Positions 34,807 through 44,749 of a stretch of 64,000 nt of DNA are shown here, one piece after another; position 1 is the first letter of the stretch; each line of letters starts with the position of its first letter. The stretch comes from Proteiniphilum acetatigenes DSM 18083 (GTDB taxonomy: Bacteria; Bacteroidota; Bacteroidia; Bacteroidales; Dysgonomonadaceae): assembly GCF_000380985.1 (NCBI RefSeq), contig NZ_KB905698.1, forward strand, positions 123,164 to 187,163, given 5' to 3'. A program made the translations under genes and the position numbers. The notes under the pieces were generated by a model. It was not told where the DNA came from, did not search any database, and saw only the letters and a program-made list of their open reading frames with translations.

Positions 34807-36641
34807 ATAAAATAAGCAAATATTTACTCGCCGGAATAGTGGCATTTGGCATGACTGCTTGTGCCGACCTTGATCTGAATCCATTATCGGAAGGATCGAG
34901 TGAGAATTGGTATCACAATGAAACCGAAATAGAAATGTCTCTTAACGATTTGTGGAGACCGGATTTTTTTCCAATTGATGCCATTTTCTGGGATGACGAT
35001 TTAATGAACCGTAATGGGTCTAACCCTATTACGTTAGGAACGGTAACCTCTCAATGGGGAGATGCTTCAACCCGTTGGACCTCATTATATAAAGCCATCG
35101 CCCGTGCAACAAAGGTAATAGAAGCATTGGATAATGGGGTAGCCGAAGGAATAAGCGAAAGTAAAGTGAATCAATACAAGGGTGAAGCCTATTTTATGAT
35201 AGGATTCGCTTATGGCGAGTTGACGGCCTATTATGGAGATTGTGTATTAAATAAAGGGATGACTCTGGATGAAGCCTATGAGGCAACCCGTTCACCCAAA
35301 AGTGAAGTGTTGGCCTACGCCTATGAATGTCTAGATAAGGCAGCCGAATACTTGCCGGACTCCTACAAAGCGCAACAACGGCCGACCAAAGGGGCTGCCC
35401 TTGGCTTTAAAGCCCGTTTCGCGCTCTTCCACGAAGATTGGCAAACAGCAGCGGATGCCGCAGATAAATGTATGAAGTTGGGCGTTTACCAATTGCACGA
35501 CAACTATCGCGAAATGTTCATAGCAAACAGTTCTCCCGAATTCATGTTCTATTTCAAAGGTGATTTGACGCTAAAGAAAGGATATGGTTTTATGACGAAT
35601 GTTCGGGATTTTGTCATTCGTAATATCGGGGGCCACTGTAACCAAAGCCCGTCGTTGGAGTTGTTTTGCTCTTATACCTGTACGGATGGTTTGCCTATCA
35701 ATCAGTCTCCACTCTACAATCCGAAAGATCCGTTTACCAACCGCGACCCGCGTTTAGCGATGACAATCCAGCCGTTCAAGACAAAGTACTCTTCCGATTA
35801 CGCAGAATATGAAGCATCTAAAAAAGATGGTACATTCCCTGAAAAATATCCGGACTATATCACGCTGGGTTATGAATTCAACCCCAGTCCTTATGCCAAT
35901 AAAGTATATCAAGTGGCTACCGGCAACATGGTGGTTAATACTGATTCGAAAGCTTCAAACCAACATTCGGCGTACAACGGACTGATCATTCGTAAATTCG
36001 TGAAAGATGATTGGAAAGATTTCAATAATTACGGTTTAGTGGCAGACAACTGCTATCCTTACTTGCGTTATGCCGAAGTTCTGATGACCTATATCGAAGC
36101 TAAGAATGAGATGGGGCAGTGTACTCAGGAAGATTTGGACAAAACCATCAACCTGTTGCGGGAACGTGCTTACCGGGGAACCGGGATCGCTTACCCACGT
36201 GTAGAAGTAGCTTCGCAGGCTGCTTTACGTAAGATCATCCGCATGGATCGCCGTTCGGAATTTGCATTCGAAGGGGTGCGCTATCGTGACCTGTTGCGTT
36301 GGCGTATCGCTGAAAAATCGCATAACAAATCGATGTACTACCTGTCCCGTGCCTGGTCCAATTCCGCCAACTGGAATGGTTTGACCGGCAGTGAATCAAA
36401 CATTGAGCTGTCTCAGGATTTCCTAACCTTACTGAAGAACTGGGACGAAGGTAACTACCCCATCGGTGGCATACCGACAATCGACGAAAACGGCCTGCCT
36501 GACCTTTCACCGATGGAAACAGCGGGATATATCACCACGTTCTATAAAATGTCGTTCGATGCAAAGAAAAACTATCTATGGCCCATCCCAGCCAACGATA
36601 TTCTGGTCAATAGCAATTTAACGCAGAATGATGGTTATTAA
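34803..36641 (+). CDS. SusD/RagB-type glycan-binding lipoprotein
   Basis: This is the lid protein of the second SusC, 612 residues, at the long end for the family. The lipoprotein signal ends GMTAC (Cys20), followed by ADLDLNPLSE. Helical TPR-like segments are present (KGEAYFMIGFAYGELTAYYG; LGFKARFALFHEDWQTAADA) and the C-terminal signature reads RMDRRSEFAFEGVRYRDLLR. The frame is open from 34740, but those 21 codons lie in the intergenic repeat and lack signal character, so the start is ATG 34803. A strong terminator follows, so SusC/SusD form their own unit. Confidence 0.94.
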   Translation: MNKISKYLLAGIVAFGMTACADLDLNPLSEGSSENWYHNETEIEMSLNDLWRPDFFPIDAIFWDDDLMNRNGSNPITLGTVTSQWGDASTRWTSLYKAIARATKVIEALDNGVAEGISESKVNQYKGEAYFMIGFAYGELTAYYGDCVLNKGMTLDEAYEATRSPKSEVLAYAYECLDKAAEYLPDSYKAQQRPTKGAALGFKARFALFHEDWQTAADAADKCMKLGVYQLHDNYREMFIANSSPEFMFYFKGDLTLKKGYGFMTNVRDFVIRNIGGHCNQSPSLELFCSYTCTDGLPINQSPLYNPKDPFTNRDPRLAMTIQPFKTKYSSDYAEYEASKKDGTFPEKYPDYITLGYEFNPSPYANKVYQVATGNMVVNTDSKASNQHSAYNGLIIRKFVKDDWKDFNNYGLVADNCYPYLRYAEVLMTYIEAKNEMGQCTQEDLDKTINLLRERAYRGTGIAYPRVEVASQAALRKIIRMDRRSEFAFEGVRYRDLLRWRIAEKSHNKSMYYLSRAWSNSANWNGLTGSESNIELSQDFLTLLKNWDEGNYPIGGIPTIDENGLPDLSPMETAGYITTFYKMSFDAKKNYLWPIPANDILVNSNLTQNDGY

Positions 36642-36656
36642 TATTTTCTGATATTT

Positions 36657-36717
36657 ACCCCAGTTGTAGGATCTGTTTATCCGGAGGATTTTCAGATTAC
36701 AACTGGGGTGTTTTTTA
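36657..36717 (+). terminator. strong intrinsic terminator after SusD
   Basis: ACCCCAGTTGTA (36657-36668) and TACAACTGGGGT (36698-36709) form a perfect 12-pair stem followed by a run of T. It separates the second SusC/SusD pair from the oxidoreductase genes downstream. Confidence 0.92.
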
Positions 36718-36748
36718 TGTTTATCTCATCCCATTCTTTTAAAAGTAT

Positions 36749-39700
36749 ATGATTACACGACGTGATTTCCTAAAAGTAACGGCAGCCGGCAGTGCATTGA
36801 CCTCGTTAGGCAGCGTGGCGGAAGCAAAGGTCGCTATGCAGACTATTGTTCCGGACGAAAAATTCTGCCATGAAGGCCCGCGCAAGATACCGGTGATTGC
36901 CGAAGTAGATATTATAGTAGCAGGAGGGAGCTCGCGTGCCGTTGCAGCAGCGATTGCAGCAGCGAAAGCGGGCAGCCGGGTTTATCTGATCTGCTATATG
37001 CCTTACCTGGGTGAAGATATATGCGGTTCGTATCTATATGATCGGGAGGAAGAGGAAAAACCGCAAACAGCCCTTGCAAGCAAACTCTTTCCCGGAAAAG
37101 ATTACCCGACTCCTCTTCACATAAAGAAAACCCTGGAAGACGAACTAATTGACAACAACGTTCAGTTCCTTTACAGCAGTTATATAACGAATGCCCTGAC
37201 CGATCCGGCAGGCAAACCGGCAGGATTAGTGATAGCCAACCGTTCGGGCAGGCAGGCCATCCGCTGCAAAGCGGTTATTGATGCAACACATAACGCCTCT
37301 GTCGCCGGATTGTTTGGAGTAGAACGCAAACCTTTTACCGCCGGTACACAGGAATTCTGCTATACCGTAGTAGGAAACAAAAAAAAGGAAGCTTCGGAAA
37401 TCATCAAAGCCGAAGAGTTATCCCAGCCTATCAGGGTTGGAGAAAAAAGCTATCCGGTCATACGCTATACTTTCCGTCTGCTGCTTAAGGATGAGTCATA
37501 CGCTTCATTGGCAGAAGCCGAACAAATCATCCGCAACCGGACGTGGGATATCGACCAGGTCGATAGTTCCGATTTGCTCTGGTATATTCCGAAACAGACA
37601 ATTATTAGCGAACAGGCCTACAACGGAAATCCGGCTTCCCTGCGCAAACTACCGATACAGGCATTCAAATCAAAGAATATGGCTAATCTTTGGGTACTTG
37701 GTCTTTGCGCCGAAATACCAAGAGAACTGGCAGCCAAAGTAATGCGTCCTATTCCGGCTTTATTCATAGGAGAGATGATGGGTGAAATGATTGCCGGACA
37801 GATAAAAGATATATCCATACCGACCCAGGCTGTTGTCCACCAGCACAAGATTAATGCTTCAAACTACGGACAAATAGGTGAACAACTCTCTCCTTTGCGT
37901 CCATCCCTCCAAAAAGGCTTCATCGACTCTCCGGCAGGCGTACTCCCGGTTTTGGGCAGTTATGACGTTGTTGTGATAGGAGGTGGCACAGCTGGCGCTT
38001 CTGCCGGAATATCTGCAGCTAAACAAGGGGTCAATACACTGGTACTGGAATACTTGCACGGGCTTGGAGGATTAAGCACACTGGGAATGATCGGTGTCTA
38101 CTGGGACGGCTTCCGGGGTGGATATACAGCTCAGATGGATAAGAGCGTTCTGGCAATGGCGCCAAAAGAACATCCAAGACAGCCCAAAGGGGAAGGACGT
38201 TTCCCCGCCGACTGGAAAATGGAATGGCATCGCAGAGAATTGATGGAAGCAGGAGGAAAGCTCTGGTTCGGTGTGATGGGATGCGGAGTATTGACAGAAG
38301 GCAATCAGGTAAAAGGTGTTATTGTAGCCACTCCGTTCGGACGAGGCGTTATCCTTTCCAAAGTTTTGATAGACAGCACCGGCAGTGCAGATATAGCCAT
38401 TTCCGCCGGTGCAGCTTTTGAATACACAGGCAAAAAAACAATCGCCGTACAAGGTGCGGGAACCGGGAAATGGGCACCGGGCGATTATTACAACAACAAC
38501 GACTGGCTGTTCATAGACGATACGGATATTCTGGATGTTTCGCGTGCTTTTATACAAGCCAAAACAAAGCTGCAAGGACAGTACGACCTGGTGAAAATAC
38601 CCCAGACACGCGAACGCCGTCGGATCATCGGCGACTATATTATCTCGGTCTACGACGTAATCAACCAGCGCCGTTATCCCGATACGATCTCTTATCACAA
38701 GAGTTCGTTCGATACACATGGCATGATTATCGACCCGTTCTTCATCCTGAACCCACCGGAAAAGCGGCATACGATTTACGATGCGGATGTCCCGCTACGC
38801 AGTCTTCTGCCCAAAGGTCTGGAAGGTATTCTGATAACCGGACTGGGGGCTAGTGCCCACCGGGATGCCATGCCGGTGATTCGTATGCAACCCTGCCTGC
38901 AAAACCAGGGATATGCAGTCGGTTATCTTTCCGCCTTATGCGTCAAAGAAAATAAATCCCCCCGTAAAATAGACATTAGGAAGGTACAACGCCATCTGGT
39001 CAAAATCGGCAATCTGCCGGAACGGGTTCTGACGGATAAAGAGTTCAAAGGTTTCAGTAACTCCGAAATGAAGAAAGCGGCTGCCAGTGTGATAGACAAC
39101 TATAAAGGACTTGAGATATTATTGACCGACCACGAACGTTGCATCCAGCTTGTCAATAAACAAATAGCACAAGCAACCATACCGGAGGAAAAAGTAATCC
39201 TTGCCAGCATCCTTTGTATCTTGGGACAAGGAAAACAAGCATCGATACTGGCAGAAGCCATCCGGCAGTACAAAGACTGGGATGAAGGCTGGCACTATAC
39301 TGGTATGGGACAGTTCGGCATGTGTCTTAGCCGGTTAGATGCCCTGATCACCTCGTTAGGGAATGCCCGCGAAACCTCGACTCTTCCCGTCGTACTGGAT
39401 AAGGCCGGAAAACTGGAACCGGAAGATTATCTCTCTCATTTCCGTGCTATCGCAATGGCTACGGAAGCAATAGGCAGCCGGGATGCAGTTCCTGTACTTG
39501 CATCCATGCTAACGACGCCAGGTGTACGAGGGCATTCGATCCTCTCATATGCTGAGGCGCGCAGCAGTACTGTTCCCGGTCTGAACGACACATCCACCCG
39601 TAACCGCGCATTGAAAGAATTGCATCTTGCAAAAGCACTTTACCTCTGCGGCGATCAGAATGGCATAGGAGAAGAGGTACTCCGCCGGTATGCCGACAGC

Positions 39701-39754
39701 CTGCAAGGTCATTATGCGCGTTATGCAAAGGAAATATTAAAAAAAAGTAACTAA
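36749..39754 (+). CDS. Tat-exported FAD-dependent oxidoreductase with two FAD units
   Basis: This unusually long flavoprotein (1,001 residues) starts with a twin-arginine signal (ITRRDFLKVTAAG). It contains two Rossmann-type units: one at ~55-370 with VDIIVAGGSSRAVAAAIAAA, where the glycine pattern is degenerate (an R sits in the motif), and one at ~405-770 with the classic YDVVVIGGGTAGASAGISAA and LGGLSTLGMIGVYWDG. A helical C-terminal region (~775-1001) with HEAT-like units such as DAVPVLASMLTTPG follows. The first unit may be structural and the second catalytic. It follows a terminator and no close partner precedes it. The reaction is unknown; a role in sugar oxidation is inferred from context. 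Confidence 0.82.
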   Translation: MITRRDFLKVTAAGSALTSLGSVAEAKVAMQTIVPDEKFCHEGPRKIPVIAEVDIIVAGGSSRAVAAAIAAAKAGSRVYLICYMPYLGEDICGSYLYDREEEEKPQTALASKLFPGKDYPTPLHIKKTLEDELIDNNVQFLYSSYITNALTDPAGKPAGLVIANRSGRQAIRCKAVIDATHNASVAGLFGVERKPFTAGTQEFCYTVVGNKKKEASEIIKAEELSQPIRVGEKSYPVIRYTFRLLLKDESYASLAEAEQIIRNRTWDIDQVDSSDLLWYIPKQTIISEQAYNGNPASLRKLPIQAFKSKNMANLWVLGLCAEIPRELAAKVMRPIPALFIGEMMGEMIAGQIKDISIPTQAVVHQHKINASNYGQIGEQLSPLRPSLQKGFIDSPAGVLPVLGSYDVVVIGGGTAGASAGISAAKQGVNTLVLEYLHGLGGLSTLGMIGVYWDGFRGGYTAQMDKSVLAMAPKEHPRQPKGEGRFPADWKMEWHRRELMEAGGKLWFGVMGCGVLTEGNQVKGVIVATPFGRGVILSKVLIDSTGSADIAISAGAAFEYTGKKTIAVQGAGTGKWAPGDYYNNNDWLFIDDTDILDVSRAFIQAKTKLQGQYDLVKIPQTRERRRIIGDYIISVYDVINQRRYPDTISYHKSSFDTHGMIIDPFFILNPPEKRHTIYDADVPLRSLLPKGLEGILITGLGASAHRDAMPVIRMQPCLQNQGYAVGYLSALCVKENKSPRKIDIRKVQRHLVKIGNLPERVLTDKEFKGFSNSEMKKAAASVIDNYKGLEILLTDHERCIQLVNKQIAQATIPEEKVILASILCILGQGKQASILAEAIRQYKDWDEGWHYTGMGQFGMCLSRLDALITSLGNARETSTLPVVLDKAGKLEPEDYLSHFRAIAMATEAIGSRDAVPVLASMLTTPGVRGHSILSYAEARSSTVPGLNDTSTRNRALKELHLAKALYLCGDQNGIGEEVLRRYADSLQGHYARYAKEILKKSN

Positions 39755-39779
39755 AAACAAATTTACCACTATTTATTAA

Positions 39780-39865
39780 AAAGATATTCCTATTTTTACG
39801 GTTCAACATGAAATATAAATAACAACAGGGAAACAATTCATTTAATACCGATCAGGAATATCTTT
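39780..39865 (+). repeat. 12-bp inverted repeat in the leader of an oxidoreductase gene
   Basis: AAAGATATTCCT (39780-39791) and AGGAATATCTTT (39854-39865) are perfectly complementary and 62 bases apart, ending 36 bases before the next start. It could be a leader stem or a two-site operator. No T tract follows. Confidence 0.45.
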
Positions 39866-39901
39866 CTGAAATTACTTTTTTCACATTAAAGAAAGAAAAT
39901 T

Positions 39902-41608
39902 ATGTTTACAAAAAAAATTATTCGAGCCTTAAGCCTGAGTGTTATCTTTTTGATGCTGAATTATTCAGGAATATTCGCACAAAATAAAAAATACGATGTC
40001 ATCATTTACGGTGGCACCTCTGCCGGAATTGCATCGGCCATCCAGACATCGAGAATGGGAAAATCGGTAGTGATCATTGAACCGACTCATCGTCTGGGAG
40101 GGCTGACGACCGGCGGATTAGGCCAAACCGATATCGGGAATAAACATGTGATCGGAGGAATATCCCGTGAATTCTACCAAAATATCCGGAAATACTACGA
40201 TGATCCAAAGAACTGGAAGTGGCAGGATAGAAACGACTATTTAGATGAAGGACAAACCAGAACAGCAAAGGGTGAAGATGCCATGTGGACATTCGAACCC
40301 TCCGCAGCCTTGAAAGTATATCATCAAATGCTTTCCGGAGAGAAGATCAATATCGTGTACGGTGAAAGATTGAACAGGGAAAGCGGTGTTACTAAAAAGG
40401 GTAGCACGATTGAATCAATTGAAATGGACAACGGTGCAAAATATACCGGAAAAATGTTCATAGACGCAACCTACGAAGGAGACCTCATGGCCGCGGCGGG
40501 AATCAGCTACCGGGTAGGCAGGGAATCCAACCGCGAGTATGGCGAAACACTGAACGGTGTACAAGCCAACAAAATCAGTGCCACCCTCAAATGGACACTT
40601 TCACGAAACGCATACAATCATAATTTTATTGACAGGGTCGACCCCTATGTAGTCAAAGGTGATCCGAAAAGCGGACTCCTGCCCTACATCTCCGAAGGCC
40701 CTCCGGGGGTGGATGGCGAAGGTGACGATAAGATACAAGCCTACTGTTTCCGGATGACACTGACTGATCATCCCGACAACCGTATTCCTTTCAAAAAACC
40801 GGAGAACTATGATGAGTTGAACTATGAGCTGCTTTTCAGAAACTATGAAGCGGACAACGGGTCGGAGGTGAATCAGATGCCCTGGATCAATTCGCCGATG
40901 CCAAACAGGAAAACCGACACGAATAACAGAAGAGGATTCTCTACAGATTTTATCGGGCAGAACTACGATTATCCCGAAGCATCTTATGAAGAACGTGAAA
41001 AGATTATACAGGCTCACCGCGAATACCAACAGGGGTTGATGTGGACACTGGCCTATCATCCCAGAATTCCTGAAAAAGTGAGGAATGCCGTATCAAGATG
41101 GGGAACATGTAGGGATGAATACGAAGAAGGAAGTAACGGATGGCAGGAACAACTTTATATCAGGGAAGCAAGACGTATGCTGAGCGATTACGTGATGACC
41201 CAGAAAAACTGCGAAGGGATAGATACAATAGAAGACCCGGTCGGCATGGGAGCTTACGGAATGGATTCGCATCACATACAGAGATATGTGGATGTAAACG
41301 GATTTGTACAGAATGAAGGTAATGTGGAAGCACACGGCTTTTCTCCTTATTCCATTAGCTACCGTTCTATTGTTCCTAAAAAAGAAGAATGTAACAACCT
41401 GCTGGTACCCGTGTGCGTAAGCGCTACCCATATTGCATTTGGCTCAATCCGTATGGAACCGGTATTTATGGTATTGGGACAGTCAGCAGCCACCGCCGCA
41501 TGTCAGGCCATCAAGGAAGGTGTGGCAGTGCAGGATATCAATTATCCGGCTTTACAAAACACTTTATTGAAAGATAAACAGATTGTGGAAATTCAAATCA
41601 ATAAATAG
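39902..41608 (+). CDS. exported FAD-dependent oxidoreductase (FAD_oxidored family)
   Basis: This 568-residue flavoprotein has a signal peptide ending GIFAQ. The FAD site reads [20 protein letters not shown] with [16 protein letters not shown]. Family blocks [50 protein letters not shown] and [19 protein letters not shown] are present. It is closest to the genes at 41611 and 20967 and lacks the latter's extra C-terminal domain. It lies three bases before the next oxidoreductase, so the two are co-translated. The reaction is not established. Confidence 0.88.
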   Translation: MFTKKIIRALSLSVIFLMLNYSGIFAQNKKYDVIIYGGTSAGIASAIQTSRMGKSVVIIEPTHRLGGLTTGGLGQTDIGNKHVIGGISREFYQNIRKYYDDPKNWKWQDRNDYLDEGQTRTAKGEDAMWTFEPSAALKVYHQMLSGEKINIVYGERLNRESGVTKKGSTIESIEMDNGAKYTGKMFIDATYEGDLMAAAGISYRVGRESNREYGETLNGVQANKISATLKWTLSRNAYNHNFIDRVDPYVVKGDPKSGLLPYISEGPPGVDGEGDDKIQAYCFRMTLTDHPDNRIPFKKPENYDELNYELLFRNYEADNGSEVNQMPWINSPMPNRKTDTNNRRGFSTDFIGQNYDYPEASYEEREKIIQAHREYQQGLMWTLAYHPRIPEKVRNAVSRWGTCRDEYEEGSNGWQEQLYIREARRMLSDYVMTQKNCEGIDTIEDPVGMGAYGMDSHHIQRYVDVNGFVQNEGNVEAHGFSPYSISYRSIVPKKEECNNLLVPVCVSATHIAFGSIRMEPVFMVLGQSAATAACQAIKEGVAVQDINYPALQNTLLKDKQIVEIQINK

Positions 41609-41610
41609 AT

Positions 41611-43254
41611 ATGAGACGAGTAATTCAATTATTTACACTCTTATTTGCAGTTTCTTTTTCCTTTCTATCCTGCAATAAGGATCCGTTAAGTGCGGATGTT
41701 ATCATTTACGGCGGTACTTCAGCTGCCGTAATCTCAGCCGTTGAGACCGTACAGTCAGGCAAAAGCGTAATCATTGTTTGTCCCGATAAGCACCTTGGGG
41801 GATTGACTTCCGGAGGGTTGGGATTTACCGATTCGGGCAACACCAACTCCATCGGAGGATTGGCCCGGGAATTTTACCATCGTGTTTGGCTTCATTATAA
41901 TGATTCGGCAGCATGGAAATGGCAAAAACATTCCGAATACGGGAATAAGGGACAAGGCACAGTGGCAATGGATGGGGAAAGCAGGACAATGTGGATATTT
42001 GAACCCCATGTGGCTGAAAAAATATTCGAAGACCTTATCAGGGAGAATAATATCCCGGTTTATAGGGATGAATGGCTCGACAGGGAGTCGGGCGTGGAGG
42101 TCAACAATAACAGGATTATTTCCATGACTACACTTTCAGGCAAGAAGTTCAGCGGAAAAATGTTTATCGACGCTACATACGAAGGAGACCTGATGGCCAC
42201 AGCCGGTGTATCTTATACAGTAGGAAGAGAATCTTGCTCTCAATATAATGAAGAGTGGAACGGTGTACAGGCCGGTGTATTTCATCACAGACACTATTTC
42301 AGTACTCCTATCGATCCGTACGTGATCCCGGGGGACTCTTCCAGCGGTTTACTCCCCTACATTTCCAATGAACCGATACAGCCCAATTGTAGTGGCGACG
42401 ATAAGATCCAGGCCTATTGTTTCAGGCTGTGCATGAGCAATCACCCTGAAAACAGGGTACCTTTTGAAAAACCTGAAGGATATGATCCTGCCGATTATGA
42501 GCTTCTCGCCAGGGTTTTTGAATCGGGATGGAACGAATGGTTTGCAAAGTATGACATTATTCCCAACAGAAAAACCGATACAAACAACCACGGCCCTTTC
42601 AGCTCCGATCATATCGGGATGAACTATGATTATCCCGAAGCATCCTATGAAAGGCGTAAAGAAATTATTGAGGATCATACCAATTATCAAAAAGGACTGC
42701 TCTATTTTGTATCGACCGACGAACGTGTGCCCGAAGAGATAAGGAGCAGTATGCAGGATTGGGGACTGGCCAAAGATGAATTTACCGACAACGGTAATTG
42801 GCCCCATCAGCTGTATATCCGTGAAGCGCGAAGAATGGTCGGAGCCTATGTCACGACTGAGAATGAAGTCCTCGCAAAGATGGATGTGCCTGATCCTATC
42901 GGGATGGGTTCCTATACCATGGACTCCCACAATGTGCAACGTTACGTGACAGCAGAGGGATATGTACAGAATGAAGGAGATGTAGGCGTACATCCCGGAA
43001 AACCATATAAGATTGCCTATGGCTCAATCGTACCCCAGGCAGGAGAATGTACAAACCTGCTCGTTCCGGTCTGTCTTTCGTCCAGCCATATCGCTTTCGG
43101 CTCCATCCGGATGGAACCGGTATTTATGATCCTCGGGCAATCAGCAGCGGCAGCAGCGGTAATCGCCATAGATAATAAAATCAACATACAGGATGTTCCC
43201 TATGGGCAATTGGAACAGGTATTGCTTTCTAAAAATCAGATTTTAAATAATTAA
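41611..43254 (+). CDS. FAD-dependent oxidoreductase lipoprotein
   Basis: This 547-residue paralogue of the preceding gene has a lipoprotein signal (SFLSC) instead of a cleavable signal. The FAD site is [19 protein letters not shown] (an A replaces the last glycine of the common GxSxG pattern) with LGGLTSGGLGFTDSGN. Blocks [47 protein letters not shown] and [19 protein letters not shown] are kept. The tight pair may act on different positions or sugars of the same glycan, or as a heteromer; both ideas are inference. The CstA-family permease follows after seven bases. Confidence 0.87.
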   Translation: MRRVIQLFTLLFAVSFSFLSCNKDPLSADVIIYGGTSAAVISAVETVQSGKSVIIVCPDKHLGGLTSGGLGFTDSGNTNSIGGLAREFYHRVWLHYNDSAAWKWQKHSEYGNKGQGTVAMDGESRTMWIFEPHVAEKIFEDLIRENNIPVYRDEWLDRESGVEVNNNRIISMTTLSGKKFSGKMFIDATYEGDLMATAGVSYTVGRESCSQYNEEWNGVQAGVFHHRHYFSTPIDPYVIPGDSSSGLLPYISNEPIQPNCSGDDKIQAYCFRLCMSNHPENRVPFEKPEGYDPADYELLARVFESGWNEWFAKYDIIPNRKTDTNNHGPFSSDHIGMNYDYPEASYERRKEIIEDHTNYQKGLLYFVSTDERVPEEIRSSMQDWGLAKDEFTDNGNWPHQLYIREARRMVGAYVTTENEVLAKMDVPDPIGMGSYTMDSHNVQRYVTAEGYVQNEGDVGVHPGKPYKIAYGSIVPQAGECTNLLVPVCLSSSHIAFGSIRMEPVFMILGQSAAAAAVIAIDNKINIQDVPYGQLEQVLLSKNQILNN

Positions 43255-43261
43255 TCGCTGA

Positions 43262-44686
43262 ATGATCACCTTTATTATTTCGATAATAGCCCTCGTGACA
43301 GGATATGCTCTCTACTCAAAATACCTGGAACGAGTGATGAAAGCCGATCCTGGACGTGTTACACCTGCCATTACCTTAAATGATGGAGTAGATTATGTGC
43401 CCATGCCCTGGTGGCGTGTATTCCTGATACAATTCCTGAATATTGCCGGATTGGGTCCGATTTTTGGCGCCATTGCAGGGGCAATGTGGGGACCGGTCGC
43501 CTTTCTATGGATCGTGCTGGGAACTATTTTTGCAGGGGGTGTGCATGACTATTTCTCCGGGATGCTTTCGGTCAGGCACGATGGCAAAAGTATCACCGAG
43601 ATAATAGGGATTTATTTGGGAAGACAAGCCAAGCAGGTCATGAGAATTTTTGCGATTGTCCTACTGATCCTTGTAGGCGTTGTCTTTATTTCGGGGCCGG
43701 CCGGTTTACTGGCCGGACTTACCCCGCAATCACTCGATTTCACTTTTTGGGTATGGGTGATATTTATCTATTATATATTGGCCACGCTTCTTCCCATAGA
43801 TAAAATTATCGGAAAAGTATATCCTGTCTTCGGATTTGCACTGCTTTTCATGGCTGTCAGTTTAATTATCGCGTTAATAGTAAAAGGATATCATATACCT
43901 GAACTGTCCACTGAGAATTTTAGGAATTTTCATCACAATAAAGAAAACCTCCCGATTTTTCCTATGATGTTCATTACCATCGCCTGTGGGGCTATATCGG
44001 GTTTTCATGCCACACAATCCCCTCTGATGGCGCGTTGTTTGAAAAACGAAAAAGAGGGGCGAAAGGTCTTTTACGGTGCCATGGTAACCGAAGGGGTGGT
44101 TGCTTTGGTATGGGCTGCCATCAGTATGAGTTTCTTCAACGGCATGAGAGGGCTTAATGAAGTGATGATAGCACAGAACGGTAACGCTGCATGGGTGGTG
44201 AATGAAGTTTCCTATTCATTGCTGGGAACATTTGGTGCGATATTGGCAATCTTAGGTGTTGTCGCGGCACCTATCACTTCGGGTGATACTGCTTTTCGCA
44301 GCGCCCGGTTAACGATTGCCGATCTCCTCAAAACCTCCCAGAGGCCTATCAGGAATCGTTTGATGATTACTATCCCCCTGTTCGCGATCGGTTTCATGCT
44401 GACAAAAATTAATTTCGATGTGATATGGCGTTATTTTGCCTGGGCAAACCAGACACTGGCAGCAGTGGTCTTATGGACCATTACCGTATATTTATTGCAG
44501 AAGAAAAAGAAATATTATCTGATAACGCTTATTCCTGCATTATTTATGACAATGGTAGTCACTACATATATCATGCTGGCCCCTGAAGGTTTTTCATTGC
44601 CCAAACCTGTCTCTTATGGCATAGGATTATTCTTTGTTATTTTAACGTTCATACTATTTCTGATTTATAAGAAGAAATCGAGATGA
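43262..44686 (+). CDS. CstA-family inner-membrane permease (second copy)
   Basis: This 474-residue membrane protein is nearly the same as the permease at 24138 over its whole length; long blocks such as FLNIAGLGPIFGAIAGAMWG and GGVHDYFSGMLSVRHDGK are identical, and differences are mostly conservative. It is placed directly after two FAD oxidoreductases and before the second isomerase/epimerase, while in the first cassette permease and epimerase are in the opposite order. Substrate unknown; a small product of the neighbouring enzymes is the natural guess. Confidence 0.88.
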   Translation: MITFIISIIALVTGYALYSKYLERVMKADPGRVTPAITLNDGVDYVPMPWWRVFLIQFLNIAGLGPIFGAIAGAMWGPVAFLWIVLGTIFAGGVHDYFSGMLSVRHDGKSITEIIGIYLGRQAKQVMRIFAIVLLILVGVVFISGPAGLLAGLTPQSLDFTFWVWVIFIYYILATLLPIDKIIGKVYPVFGFALLFMAVSLIIALIVKGYHIPELSTENFRNFHHNKENLPIFPMMFITIACGAISGFHATQSPLMARCLKNEKEGRKVFYGAMVTEGVVALVWAAISMSFFNGMRGLNEVMIAQNGNAAWVVNEVSYSLLGTFGAILAILGVVAAPITSGDTAFRSARLTIADLLKTSQRPIRNRLMITIPLFAIGFMLTKINFDVIWRYFAWANQTLAAVVLWTITVYLLQKKKKYYLITLIPALFMTMVVTTYIMLAPEGFSLPKPVSYGIGLFFVILTFILFLIYKKKSR

Positions 44687-44749
44687 TTTAAACGTAATGA
44701 AGAAAATCAGGATAGATGATCCAAACTAGCCCTTGTTTTAAACATCAAA

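Noticed and set aside
38072..38770. 232-codon minus-strand frame (and 216 codons at 26584-27234)
   Set aside because: Both are shadows of well-supported + strand genes and show no domain or signal of their own.
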